Positions 26,801 through 34,715 of a DNA stretch of 64,000 bases are shown in pieces. Both the position numbers and the translations under genes were made by a program. A model generated the notes under the pieces. That model did no database searches. It was given only the letters and a program-made list of their open reading frames with translations, and was not told where the DNA came from. The stretch spans positions 1-64,000 of the forward strand of contig NZ_PQCD01000006.1 of NCBI RefSeq assembly GCF_002964705.1. Direction: 5' to 3'. How positions within the stretch are numbered: position 1 is the stretch's first letter; each line of letters opens with the position of its first letter. Origin of the DNA: Pseudoalteromonas sp. T1lg75 (GTDB lineage: Bacteria > Pseudomonadota > Gammaproteobacteria > Enterobacterales > Alteromonadaceae).

Positions 26801-27147
26801 TAAAGCTTGGCATAGGTGTCGATCAGGGCCTGCTCGCGGGAGTGACCCACCTCGAAACGTAAGGTGCTGACCAGACCACCATTTTGGGTGGCCGAATAGA
26901 TATGCTCGACCCCCTTGATCTGCGCCAGCAGCTTTTCCAGCTCCACGGTGACCAGGCGTTCGACCTCGGGCGCCTCGATATTGCTGACATCAACCAGGAT
27001 ATCGAACATGGGCACGACAATTTGCGGCTCTTCTTCGCGGGGCGTTTGCTGCAGTGCAAAGGCGCCTGCCACCAAGGCGATAATAAAGATAAATAGCGGC
27101 AAAGGCCCGCCCAGGCTGGTCCTCACGCCCTGATCTAACCAACGCAT
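23878..27147 (-). CDS. RND-family efflux pump
   Basis: A proton-driven inner-membrane efflux pump, 1089 residues, with the standard two-fold layout of 6+6 membrane segments and two large periplasmic loops. The proton-relay Asp pair is present in TM4 (LLVDDPITGIDNISRYF, near residue 412), but this motif differs from the VDDAIVVVEN of classical multidrug pumps. The start is 3 bases after the ArsR gene stop, so pump, adaptor and regulator form one operon. Next to a BigR-like regulator and a rhodanese, a substrate linked to sulfide or persulfide stress is a fair inference; a drug substrate cannot be excluded. Confidence 0.93.
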   Translation of the reverse strand: MRWLDQGVRTSLGGPLPLFIFIIALVAGAFALQQTPREEEPQIVVPMFDILVDVSNIEAPEVERLVTVELEKLLAQIKGVEHIYSATQNGGLVSTLRFEVGHSREQALIDTYAKLYAYQDTMPAVVRQWQIKPIEVDDVAIVMLGLYSTAPQLYDDYQLTRMAQELATRLQRLEDTSEVKVITGRTRTANIYLDSAALNAHKTTIADVLYALSVANQLRDVGTVKDAQGHWRLQVQGGDALRSLEQLKSLVVNVVNGQAVRLDSVASVIDGPGEARHYQWLQTQDGQPQLPMVTLSVAKQAGANAVAVARDVHELMQQLQDELLPPEVKVVTLRDYGQTANEKVNNLGASLVFAIVTVVLFIGVFLGWRPAIVIALALPICYGLTLSFDWAFGYTINRVTLFALILALGLLVDDPITGIDNISRYFSHKGSVQDRIVAAMAEIRTPLLMSTLTIMVAFFPLAFITGMMGPYMAPMAFNVPISVALSTLVAFFVTPWLAMKILKPKGDEVAEQAQAANLYTRMLDYFLLRRSRAKIMLLVVLVLFVLSSCLPLLRAVPLKLLPYDNKSEVQVLVDMPEGTSLEDTAALLSKVQALSWQLNEVQTIAAYAGQPSSMDFNGMVRGYYRRDGEHLGELRILLRHKTERQHQSHAVVLRLRQQLAPLANNGISIKVIEVPPGPPVLSTLVAEVYAEPFVTEQQHRLGAELIAQRLRQEPHVVEVDSTLERQQQQLRFVTDKTKAALSALSTTDVVDALTVAVQGKEVGALYVTEEAKMLPIRVSLPYAQRDQAHLLALQVKGQRQISQTSNDLGLVSAPQPLVPLSEVGEFQLQPRPQAIMRKDLNRVIYVTAELNGRTPAEVIADVSADQGSEDVDTVPWQQRSFFSPGGTASWQLPPGVDVSFSGEGEWRITMDVFRDMGIAFAFALAAILVLLRVQTRSMSLSLIIMSAIPLTVIGIMPGFWLLNQFGERQVAGAPEPVLFTATAMIGMIALAGIVVRNSLILVEFINQARAQGMAIKEALVTAGRVRMRPVLLTAGTTLLGNIVIVFDPVFSGLAIAIIFGIIASTLFTLLVVPLVYYLVFADEEHTHAT

Positions 27148-27150
27148 GGC

Positions 27151-27447
27151 CTACTCCTCACAAAAGAGCGTGTACAGGGTATTGAGCACGGCCCGCACCT
27201 GGTCGTTGCACAAGCGGTAGTAAATGGTCTGACTTTCGCGCCGAGTGCTGACAATATGCTCCTGCCTCAGTACCGCCAAGTGCTGCGACAAGGCGGACTG
27301 GCTTAAGGGCACACTTTCATTAAGCTGGGAGACGCTGAGTTCACCTTGTTGCAGGCAGCAAAGAATCATCAGCCGATTTTTATTGGCCAGCAGTTTTAAT
27401 AAGGCTTGAGCCTGCTCGGCATTGTCCGCCATTTTCATCAGGTCCAC
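27151..27447 (-). CDS. BigR/SqrR-like ArsR-family regulator (likely persulfide sensor)
   Basis: A 98-residue winged-helix repressor. The DNA-binding helix is LSQSALSQHLAVLRQE (48-63). The block LLKLLANKNRLMILCCLQQGELSV and the C-terminal LYTLFCEE match the BigR/SqrR/YgaV group, where one Cys in the first helix pair and one at the C-terminus form a polysulfide bridge. Here candidates are Cys30 or Cys31, and Cys96. There is no metal-binding ELCVCD-type motif. It heads the RND operon and is divergent from the DUF2892-rhodanese pair, so it probably controls both. Confidence 0.85.
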   Translation of the reverse strand: MDLMKMADNAEQAQALLKLLANKNRLMILCCLQQGELSVSQLNESVPLSQSALSQHLAVLRQEHIVSTRRESQTIYYRLCNDQVRAVLNTLYTLFCEE

Positions 27448-27501
27448 TGAGTTCTCCTGAGGGTAGAGAATTGAAGTATGAAAACTAGTATAGAAGTTAA
27501 C

Positions 27502-27539
27502 ATTAGCAAAGTCTAATATTAACTATTGCTAATTTAGCA
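27502..27539. promoter_or_regulatory. Candidate operator between the ArsR gene and the rhodanese operon
   Basis: The 139-base divergent gap holds two palindromes: ATTAG-N6-CTAAT at 27502-27517 and TGCTAA-T-TTAGCA at 27527-27539, in an AT-rich setting with further TTACTAATATAAT. Such paired AT-rich palindromes fit an ArsR-type dimer. Binding is inferred from position and symmetry. Confidence 0.55.
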
Positions 27540-27586
27540 TTTACTAATATAATTAAATTGACCAAATTACCAACAAGGGGCTCACC

Positions 27587-27775
27587 ATGAAAATACCCGC
27601 CGCACTGCGACTAATCGCTGGCATCATGATTTTATTGTCGCTATTGTTAACTTACCTGGGCGGCCCTATGTGGCTGTGGTTTACCGCGTTTATCGCCGTT
27701 AACCTGATCCAATCGGCGTTCTCCGGCTGGTGCCCAATGATGGCTCTACTACGCAAATTAGGCATGGAGGAATAA
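27587..27775 (+). CDS. DUF2892 (YgaP transmembrane-like) small membrane protein
   Basis: A 62-residue protein with two membrane helices (about 8-24 and 27-45) and the SGWCPMM motif seen in the C-terminal membrane part of E. coli YgaP. The start has AAGGGG upstream. A rhodanese gene follows after one base. In E. coli the rhodanese and the membrane part are fused in YgaP and controlled by YgaV; here they are separate genes beside a YgaV-like regulator. The pair probably forms a membrane-linked sulfurtransferase. Confidence 0.85.
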   Translation: MKIPAALRLIAGIMILLSLLLTYLGGPMWLWFTAFIAVNLIQSAFSGWCPMMALLRKLGMEE

Positions 27776-27776
27776 T

Positions 27777-28121
27777 ATGCTCACCCCAATCCCAGACTTA
27801 CTAAAAACCATAGTCCCCAAGCAGCGCCGTGTTGATGCGCAACAAGCCAAGGCGGAGCTGGCCGAAAACCACGGTCTTTTAATTGACGTGCGTGAGCCGG
27901 CCGAGCACGCCACCAAGGCGGCCACCGGAGCCATCAATATTCCCCGTGGCGTGTTGGAAATGAAGCTGATGGAAATTGAAAAAGATGCCGCTCGTCCCAT
28001 TTATCTGCACTGCGCCAGTAGCGCCCGCGCCACCTTGGCCGCCGAGCAGCTCACTCGCGTCGGCTATGAAAATGTCACGGTGATCAGCTGTAAGGCCGAA
28101 GAGGTGTGCAACGTTTTCTAG
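27777..28121 (+). CDS. Rhodanese-domain sulfurtransferase
   Basis: A 114-residue single rhodanese domain. The active-site loop is LHCASSARA with Cys79, which would carry the persulfide; the upstream LLIDVREPAEH block is typical. Three more cysteines near the C-terminus (Cys105 in VISCKAEE, Cys111 near the end) may relay sulfur. No signal peptide, so it is cytosolic and probably sits next to the DUF2892 protein. It lies one base after that gene and is opposite the BigR-like regulator. Confidence 0.9.
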   Translation: MLTPIPDLLKTIVPKQRRVDAQQAKAELAENHGLLIDVREPAEHATKAATGAINIPRGVLEMKLMEIEKDAARPIYLHCASSARATLAAEQLTRVGYENVTVISCKAEEVCNVF

Positions 28122-28196
28122 TTGACATGCTTGTCACCGAACAGTAACACTGGTCGGATAAGCTCTGCATATTAAAAAAATAATAGGTACAAACCA

Positions 28197-29987
28197 ATGC
28201 AGTTTACTCGTAGACGTTTTTTAAAGGCTTCGGCAGCGGGATTTGGCGCTGCCGTTTTATCTTTGGGCTTAAGCGGCTGTGTATTCGACGGCGATAATGA
28301 CGAAGAACACCTAGAGGTGAGCTTTGATCACGGCGTTGCCAGCGGCGATCCCCTGGAGGACAGCCTGATCATCTGGACTCGTGTAACCCCCAAAGACCCA
28401 TCGGTTAGCAGCGTGAAGGTACAATGGCAAGCGGCCACCGATGCCAACTTTGAATCCCTGGTACATGATGGCCAAACCGAGGTGAGTGCGGATACCGACT
28501 TTACCCTTAAGGTCGACCTGCAAGGCCTGGATGCCAATACCACCTACTACTATCGCTTTATTTCCTATGGCATAACCTCGGCCATCGGCAAGGGTAAAAC
28601 CCTGCCCGTCGGCGACATAGATCAGGTTAGACTGGCGGTACTTTCTTGCGCCAACTACCCGGCCGGCTACTTCCATGTGTATGCCGAAGTCGCCAAGCAG
28701 GAGAACCTGGATGCAGTTCTGCATTTAGGCGATTACATCTATGAATATGGTGCCGGCGGCTATGCCAGTGAAGACGCAGCCGCCCTTGGCCGTGAGCTGG
28801 CCAACGACAACAACGAAGAAATACTCACCCTCGGCGACTACCGCAAGCGCTACGCCCTGTATCGCCGGGATGCAGACTTGCAGGCGGCACACAGCCATTG
28901 CGCCTTTATCACGGTGTGGGACGACCATGAGATCAGCAATGATACCTGGCACAGTGGTGCCGAAAACCATGATGACTCGGAAGGCCCGTTCGAAGAGCGT
29001 AAAATGCAGGCGCTGCGCGCCTATTTTGAATGGATGCCGATACGCAATGTGGCCGACAAAGAAAAAATCTATCGTCGCTTCGACTTCGGCAACCTGGTTT
29101 CTCTGTACATGCTCGATACCCGCGTCTTGGCACGGGATGAGCAACTCAGTTACGGTGACTTCGATCTCACCACGGCCGCAGGCCAGTACGATTTCGCCAG
29201 TGCCATTGGCGACCCGAGCAGAGCCCTGCTCGGTGGCGAGCAGCTTACCTGGCTCACCGACGGCATCACCAACTCAAACCAGCAATGGCAAGTCCTCGGT
29301 CAGCAGGTGCTGATGACCAAGATGCATCTGCCCGCCGAGGTGATGATGTTATTGGCCGCGGTGCAAAGCACCCTGGCTCAAGGTGGCGACACCGAGCCCT
29401 TGCTGGCTCAAGCCAATACCTTGTTTGCCGAGCTGGCACAGATCAAGGGCCGCATTTTAGCCGGCGATCCCAGCGTCACCGATGCCGAGCGTGCTCGTGT
29501 AGAAACCGTATTGCCTTATAACCTGGATGCCTGGGATGGCTATGCCTATGAAAGGGAAGTGATTTTAGGCACCGTCTTGGCGACACAGAAAAACCTGGTG
29601 GTACTGGCCGGTGATACCCATAATGGCTGGGCGGGACACCTGCGTACCGACGCAGCCAACCCCATCGCCGGAGATCAGGCCGCCGGAGTCGAGTTTGCTA
29701 CCGCATCGGTGTCCTCGCCGGGTATTGAAGAATATTTGTCATTGAATACGCAAGACCCGCAAGCCATAGCGCAAATGGAACAGGTGATAGCCCTGCTGAT
29801 CGATGATCTGAGCTACAACAACCTGGTGAACCGCGGCTTCCTGACCGTGACCTTCAGTGCGACCGCGGCGCAGGCCCAATGGCATTACGTTGATACCATT
29901 AAGGCACGCACCTACCAGGTCAGCGCCGAGCGTGGCCAACAGCTGCAGATGCTGGCAGGTAACCCTCAGCTGCTACCACTGAGTTAA
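28197..29987 (+). CDS. PhoD-type phosphodiesterase/alkaline phosphatase, Tat lipoprotein
   Basis: A 596-residue metallophosphoesterase. It begins with a twin-arginine signal, TRRRFLKAS, which runs into a lipobox LSGC at Cys28, so the product is probably exported folded by Tat and lipid-anchored. Metal-binding blocks: HLGDYIYEYG, WDDHEISND and LAGDTHNGWAG. An N-terminal PhoD beta domain (about 40-135, FDHGVASGDPLEDSLIIWTRV) precedes the catalytic domain. Two inserted helical stretches occur around 375-440. A TTGACA/TAACAC pair before the start is a possible promoter; a true Pho box was not found. Confidence 0.9.
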   Translation: MQFTRRRFLKASAAGFGAAVLSLGLSGCVFDGDNDEEHLEVSFDHGVASGDPLEDSLIIWTRVTPKDPSVSSVKVQWQAATDANFESLVHDGQTEVSADTDFTLKVDLQGLDANTTYYYRFISYGITSAIGKGKTLPVGDIDQVRLAVLSCANYPAGYFHVYAEVAKQENLDAVLHLGDYIYEYGAGGYASEDAAALGRELANDNNEEILTLGDYRKRYALYRRDADLQAAHSHCAFITVWDDHEISNDTWHSGAENHDDSEGPFEERKMQALRAYFEWMPIRNVADKEKIYRRFDFGNLVSLYMLDTRVLARDEQLSYGDFDLTTAAGQYDFASAIGDPSRALLGGEQLTWLTDGITNSNQQWQVLGQQVLMTKMHLPAEVMMLLAAVQSTLAQGGDTEPLLAQANTLFAELAQIKGRILAGDPSVTDAERARVETVLPYNLDAWDGYAYEREVILGTVLATQKNLVVLAGDTHNGWAGHLRTDAANPIAGDQAAGVEFATASVSSPGIEEYLSLNTQDPQAIAQMEQVIALLIDDLSYNNLVNRGFLTVTFSATAAQAQWHYVDTIKARTYQVSAERGQQLQMLAGNPQLLPLS

Positions 29988-30598
29988 GTCCCTGACGGAG
30001 TCCCTGACGAAGTCTCGGACGATGCCGTAGGCGTGGCCTTCGGCTCTTGCTCAAGGCGCGCCAAACGCGCGTCTATGCGCTCTACCGCATCGAGCAGGCG
30101 TACCATAAGCGCCTGCTCGCCTTCAGACTGATCGCCTTGGGCGGCTCTTTGCCCACCCTTGTGATTGCCTTGCTGCTCTGCTGCCCGTTCTTTTTGCGTT
30201 AAAATCGCCTCACGAAACAGGTGTGCATCCACCACGCCAAGCAAGGATACCAAGGCACCCGGCCCCGACTGGCCCGCAGTTTCAAAACTTAAGCGATACA
30301 AACCAAATACCCGCATCAAGGGACCTTGGGTCATGGCCACATCGGTTATTTTATCCAGCGGAATGGATTTCTCTTCGCGCACCCAGATGCCCCGTTTAAC
30401 CACCAGCTTCTTTTCGCTTAGGGTGGCCGACATGGCCGCCAAAATACGCCCGCCCAGCCACCATACCAGGACGGCAACTATGGGCAGTAAGACGATGCCA
30501 AACAGGGTCACACTGGCCACCAGCAGCCAGACCGTTAGCCAGTATTGCTTTACTCTGGGGTCAAACTGAGCGGTGTTTAAAATCGTCTCGCTACTCAT
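29984..30598 (-). CDS. Bacterial PH-domain membrane protein
   Basis: The ATG at 30598 gives 204 residues and overlaps the previous stop (ATGAGTAG), a coupled start; a start ten codons upstream would lie inside the other gene. Two close membrane helices (about 22-62) are followed by a bPH2 domain with LSEKKLVVKRGIWVREEKSIPLDKITDV and a charged C-terminal tail with a coiled segment (LLDAVERIDARLARLEQE) then Pro/Ser/Thr repeats. Role unknown; such proteins are common small membrane components in many bacteria. The C-terminus overlaps the convergent phoD-like gene by 4 bases. Confidence 0.8.
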   Translation of the reverse strand: MSSETILNTAQFDPRVKQYWLTVWLLVASVTLFGIVLLPIVAVLVWWLGGRILAAMSATLSEKKLVVKRGIWVREEKSIPLDKITDVAMTQGPLMRVFGLYRLSFETAGQSGPGALVSLLGVVDAHLFREAILTQKERAAEQQGNHKGGQRAAQGDQSEGEQALMVRLLDAVERIDARLARLEQEPKATPTASSETSSGTPSGT

Positions 30599-30995
30599 CA
30601 CTAATCTCCAAACGGTAGTCGAACTCATAATGATGCACGCCCTGGTCTATGCGAATACGCATCTCCCCAACCAGGCCACGCAACTCGCCGCTGGCTGAGT
30701 CCGGCACAACCTCCAAAACCAGTCTATCCTGGCCCTGATTCATGGTGCCGAAGTGCTGCAACACAAAACTGCCTTTTCTACCGTCCAGGGTGCCGGTGAC
30801 CTGCTCAATGGCAACGTAGCCAGCGGAGCCTTTCACCACTGTCATGGCACTCAGCATCTCCCCCTGACTAATGCCATGCAGATCGCCGCTAAAGGTCTTG
30901 TCTATCGACATGCGCCCCAGATTAATGCCATCGACGCCCGTGGTATAAGCGTCCTGGGGATTGAGTGTCACGGTAAAGGTGCCAATCGCGTTCAT
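30591..30995 (-). CDS. DUF3224 family protein
   Basis: The ATG at 30995 with AGG upstream gives 134 residues; an upstream start at 31049 would add a Lys-rich stretch not typical of the family. It is a lipocalin-like beta-barrel: alternating strands with FTVTLNPQD, GRMSIDKTFSGDLHG, GEMLSAMTVVKGSAGYVAIEQVTGTLDGRKGSFVLQH blocks, the last typical of DUF3224. No known catalytic residues. It is coupled to the PH-domain gene. No function known. Confidence 0.8.
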   Translation of the reverse strand: MNAIGTFTVTLNPQDAYTTGVDGINLGRMSIDKTFSGDLHGISQGEMLSAMTVVKGSAGYVAIEQVTGTLDGRKGSFVLQHFGTMNQGQDRLVLEVVPDSASGELRGLVGEMRIRIDQGVHHYEFDYRLEISDE

Positions 30996-31040
30996 AAGTA
31001 AACCTGTTAATGATTGTTTTCTTTTTATTAGTATATAAAA

Positions 31041-31066
31041 AAAGCCCACAGTTCAATGTGGGCTTT
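31041..31066 (-). terminator. Terminator after the monohaem protein gene
   Basis: A perfect 10-bp stem AAAGCCCACA/TGTGGGCTTT with a 6-base loop, followed on the minus strand by TTTTTTTATATAC. It lies 7 bases after the stop at 31074. Confidence 0.9.
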
Positions 31067-31073
31067 GTAATAC

Positions 31074-32756
31074 TTATTCGAGGTTCCGTCGCAGTTCTTT
31101 AATATGTGCGCGCTGCTTGGCGTCAAGCTGAGTGTTGGCCTGCCATTGCAGCCACTGTTTCAGGGCGATGGACATCTGCAGTGAGTAGTCGAGCGAACGC
31201 CACTGCTTGGTATCATCATCGGCATAATTGGGGGCATTGCTGTCGTGCATCAGGTTCACCTTTTGACCCTGCTCATTCTCTACCATCATATTAAACGGCT
31301 CTCCGGCGCCCACATTGGTAAAGTAAGTCGCATCCACTGTGTCAAACGCCACCTGGTACTTCACTTCGGCGCTGTCGCCGCCTCTGTCTATGCCGGCACG
31401 GGTGCTGCTGATCAGCGGCGCCACACATTGATGGGTTTGATCGCCGGAAAACTGGGATAACAAGGGCGGCGTATCGAAGTTTTTATCCGGTACCGAAGCG
31501 GTGCCATGGCAGGACATGCAGGAGCTGTTGCTGTTATCGGCGGGACCATTGAGGCGCTGATTGCAGCCCAGATGGCCGGGCGCTCGCATGCGTCCTGAAC
31601 CGGCGTATTTGTTCAGTTCATCCACGCTGTCCCAAATAATTACCGCTTCTTGAAAGCCATTTTCACGGGGGGCCTGAGGGTAACTGATGGCATAGTGACC
31701 GGCGGGCGGTGTGTCGTTGCCCCACATCATGCCAAGCAGGCTGATGCGCTGCCACGGGTTTTTCTCTTTCGCTTTACGCAGGCCATCGGCCACGAAGGTG
31801 CCATACACCCAACCGGTATCACGGGCACGGCTGTCTTTGACAGCAAAATCGAATTGCAGCAGTTTGACATCACCCCATTGGGCATAACTGCGCGGACATT
31901 GCTGACTTTCTTCCTGCAAGGTACACTCGTGACGCGTATTATCGCTGGGCTTACAGGCGCAAAAGGCCGGATCGGAAATATTGGCGTCCCAGCTGGGCAT
32001 ATTGGTCAATATCGGCAACTGCGCCACGGTCGAGGTATTAAATAACGGCTTAGCGATCACCGCGCCCTCATCAAAACGAATGTTTTCGCTTGGCACCTGA
32101 GCACCGCCGTCTTGCCATACTTGCCCTAGGGTATAAGCGGCGGTCGCATTGTAAATGGCCACCGCCCACATGGTGGACTGATCGGTGCCGGTACCCGCCT
32201 GCACCGAGAAGGTCACCGGTGCTTCACGGGTTAAGCCATGGGTAAACTCCCGCCCCGACATGGCATCATAGGTTTGAAACGGCATATGGAACCAGGGGCG
32301 CACTTGGTTTTCACACACATCGAAGTCTTCCCGACCCTGGCGCTGCACATTGCCGGCGAGAATATAATCCATCACCGCCTCACTGTAGGCAAGTGCCAGC
32401 TTATACTTGTCTTTGGCGCTGGTACTCTCGGCAAACAGAGCATCGAAACGTTTATCCCGCCAAGCCTGCGCTTGTTTATCGTCAACCGGCTGAGCGGGAA
32501 AGGCATCGGATAGCTGAAAAACCGGGCCGTTATAGGCCTGGTTGGGTACATTGGTCAATGTCTGCCCCGCCCACATTTGCTGAAAATTCGGGTCCTGCCA
32601 ATAACTGGGATACTGGCCCTGACAGGTATTGATGGATTGATATTGCTGATTATAAATGGGGTCGTTACGCCAATCGGCCAGCGCCGCTGTGCTGGTCAGG
32701 GACAGGGCGGCCGCAAACGCACACAGGGCACGGGATGCAGGGGTTATCTGCTTCAT
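31074..32756 (-). CDS. Secreted monohaem c-type cytochrome-like protein
   Basis: A 560-residue product with a signal peptide (ALCAFAAALSLTSTAALA, cut near residue 27) and a single CXXCH haem site, SSCMSCHG (around residue 413). Other blocks such as MPFQTYDAMSGREFTHGLTREAPVTF and the C-terminal THQCVAPLISSTRAGIDRGG are not from a c-type cytochrome family I know. Several other cysteines (CACKP, CTLQEESQQC) suggest disulfides. It lies on its own with a strong terminator. It is likely periplasmic; its partner and activity are unknown. Covalent haem needs the Ccm system elsewhere. Confidence 0.75.
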   Translation of the reverse strand: MKQITPASRALCAFAAALSLTSTAALADWRNDPIYNQQYQSINTCQGQYPSYWQDPNFQQMWAGQTLTNVPNQAYNGPVFQLSDAFPAQPVDDKQAQAWRDKRFDALFAESTSAKDKYKLALAYSEAVMDYILAGNVQRQGREDFDVCENQVRPWFHMPFQTYDAMSGREFTHGLTREAPVTFSVQAGTGTDQSTMWAVAIYNATAAYTLGQVWQDGGAQVPSENIRFDEGAVIAKPLFNTSTVAQLPILTNMPSWDANISDPAFCACKPSDNTRHECTLQEESQQCPRSYAQWGDVKLLQFDFAVKDSRARDTGWVYGTFVADGLRKAKEKNPWQRISLLGMMWGNDTPPAGHYAISYPQAPRENGFQEAVIIWDSVDELNKYAGSGRMRAPGHLGCNQRLNGPADNSNSSCMSCHGTASVPDKNFDTPPLLSQFSGDQTHQCVAPLISSTRAGIDRGGDSAEVKYQVAFDTVDATYFTNVGAGEPFNMMVENEQGQKVNLMHDSNAPNYADDDTKQWRSLDYSLQMSIALKQWLQWQANTQLDAKQRAHIKELRRNLE

Positions 32757-32936
32757 TATATTCCTTTTTATTAGTTGATTTTAAATTGATAACCATTAAA
32801 GCTTAGTCGTAAAAATAAAAAGCGTTATTACATTTGCTTACGCCGCTCTGATGCGACAATTGCGGGTCGCCTGGGCGTATATTCACTGCCACCTTGCTCT
32901 GTTACACTCAAATGGATAATTCAACCTGGGACTGCC

Positions 32937-34715
32937 ATGACTGCATCCAATACCGAAAAAAGTGCATTGCGTCACTTACGACCGATTTTCCGCTTTCTCT
33001 TGCCTTACAAATGGGTGGTCGCGGCGGCGCTGTTTGCCCTGGTGCTCACCGCCGGTATAAACCTGTCCCTGGGTCAGGGCTTAAAACAGGTGATAGATCA
33101 GGGCTTTATCGCCGGCTCCATGGAACAGCTGCGCGGCTCGGTGTTGTTATTGATTGGCTTAATCACCCTGCTGGCGGTAGGCATCTTTTGCCGCTTTTAC
33201 CTGATGTCCTGGCTTGGCGAGCGAGTCAGCAGCGATCTCCGTAAAGCGGTGTTTGCCCGTATTCTTGCTTTGCATCCCAGTTATTTTGAAGAAAATCGCA
33301 GCGGCGAGATCATGTCGCGCCTGACCACGGACACCACCTTGCTGCAAAGCATAGTCGGCTCGTCATTATCCATGGCCCTGCGCAGCACCCTGATGCTGAT
33401 TGGCGGCGTCATTATGCTCTTTATTACCAATGTAAAACTCACCCTGATCGTGCTCTTATGTGTGCCCATGGTGCTGCTGCCCATGAAGCTCTTTGGCCGC
33501 CGGGTACGCACCCTGGCCAGCAGCTCACAGGATGCCATCGCCGATATCAGCACCTATGCCGGCGAGGTGATGCAAAACATTAAAACGGTGCACAGCTTTA
33601 ATCGCCAAGGCAGTGAGCTGGCCGCCTTCGATGGCGAGGTTGATAAGGCCTTCGCAGTGGCCAAAAAACGTATTATGCAACGCTCTTTTCTTATCGCCTT
33701 TGTGATCTTTATCAGCTTTTCCGGCATCAGCTTTATGCTCTACAGCGGCGGTGTCGATGTGCTGAGCGGGCAGATGTCCGGCGGTGAGCTGGCCGCCTTT
33801 GTGTTTTACGCCATCGTTGTGGCCATGGCGGTGGGCACGGTGGCGGAAATTTATGGTGAGCTGCAACGGGCCGCCGGCGCGGCCAAACGCCTGCTCGAAT
33901 TACTTGAGGTGCAAAGCGATATTATTGACCCGGCACAGCCGCAGTCGTTGGATGCCCAAATCCAGACTAAAGTGATCGAGTTTAACGACGTCAGCTTTCA
34001 TTATCCCTCGCGCCCGCAGCAAAGCGCCTTATCGGCCTTTAACTTAGACATAGCTCAGGGCGAGACAGTGGCCATAGTCGGCCCTTCCGGCGCCGGTAAA
34101 AGCACCTTATTTGAATTACTGCAACGTTTTTACGATGTCAGTGGCGGCAGCATTCGCCTGCATGGCACGGACATCCGTGACCTCACCCTGCATGATATTC
34201 GCGAACAAATGGCCATGGTGGCTCAGCACCCTGTGTTATTCAGCGCCGATGTTTATCACAATATCGCCTACGGCAAGGAAGGAGCTACGCAGGACGAGGT
34301 CAGCGCCGCCGCCAAGCAGGCCTATGCCGATGAATTTATCAAGCAGCTGCCGGATGGCTATCACAGCTTTTTAGGGGAGCGCGGGGTGCGTTTATCCGGC
34401 GGGCAAAAACAGCGTATCGCCATTGCCAGGGCCATACTCAAGGATCCGGATATCCTGTTACTCGACGAGGCCACCAGCGCCCTCGACGCGCAAAGTGAAT
34501 ACCATGTGCAGGCGGCTTTAACCGAGCTGATGAAATCGCGCACAACGCTGATCATCGCCCATCGCTTAAGTACCGTGATGCACGCCGATCGTATTGTGGT
34601 AATGGATCAGGGGAAGGTGGTTGCCAGCGGCGATCATGCAAGCTTAATGCAACAATCGCCGCTGTATCAGAAGCTGTGTGAGCTGCAGTTTAATCAGCCC
34701 AGTGCCTCCGCTTAG
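32937..34715 (+). CDS. MsbA-related ABC exporter
   Basis: A half-size ABC exporter, 592 residues: six membrane helices (about 20-310) then the ATPase with Walker A GPSGAGKST (near 383), signature LSGGQKQR (near 485) and Walker B DILLLDEATSALD. It is closer to the MsbA-related group than to a dedicated bacteriocin exporter (no C39 peptidase). The substrate is probably a lipid or drug. The stop interleaves with the convergent OmpA gene in a shared TTAG. Confidence 0.9.
   Translation: MTASNTEKSALRHLRPIFRFLLPYKWVVAAALFALVLTAGINLSLGQGLKQVIDQGFIAGSMEQLRGSVLLLIGLITLLAVGIFCRFYLMSWLGERVSSDLRKAVFARILALHPSYFEENRSGEIMSRLTTDTTLLQSIVGSSLSMALRSTLMLIGGVIMLFITNVKLTLIVLLCVPMVLLPMKLFGRRVRTLASSSQDAIADISTYAGEVMQNIKTVHSFNRQGSELAAFDGEVDKAFAVAKKRIMQRSFLIAFVIFISFSGISFMLYSGGVDVLSGQMSGGELAAFVFYAIVVAMAVGTVAEIYGELQRAAGAAKRLLELLEVQSDIIDPAQPQSLDAQIQTKVIEFNDVSFHYPSRPQQSALSAFNLDIAQGETVAIVGPSGAGKSTLFELLQRFYDVSGGSIRLHGTDIRDLTLHDIREQMAMVAQHPVLFSADVYHNIAYGKEGATQDEVSAAAKQAYADEFIKQLPDGYHSFLGERGVRLSGGQKQRIAIARAILKDPDILLLDEATSALDAQSEYHVQAALTELMKSRTTLIIAHRLSTVMHADRIVVMDQGKVVASGDHASLMQQSPLYQKLCELQFNQPSASA

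Noticed and set aside
28122..28196. Possible Pho box before the PhoD-like gene
   Set aside because: TTGACAT and TTGTCAC repeats occur but at 9-base rather than 11-base spacing, and neither fits the CTGTCAT consensus well.
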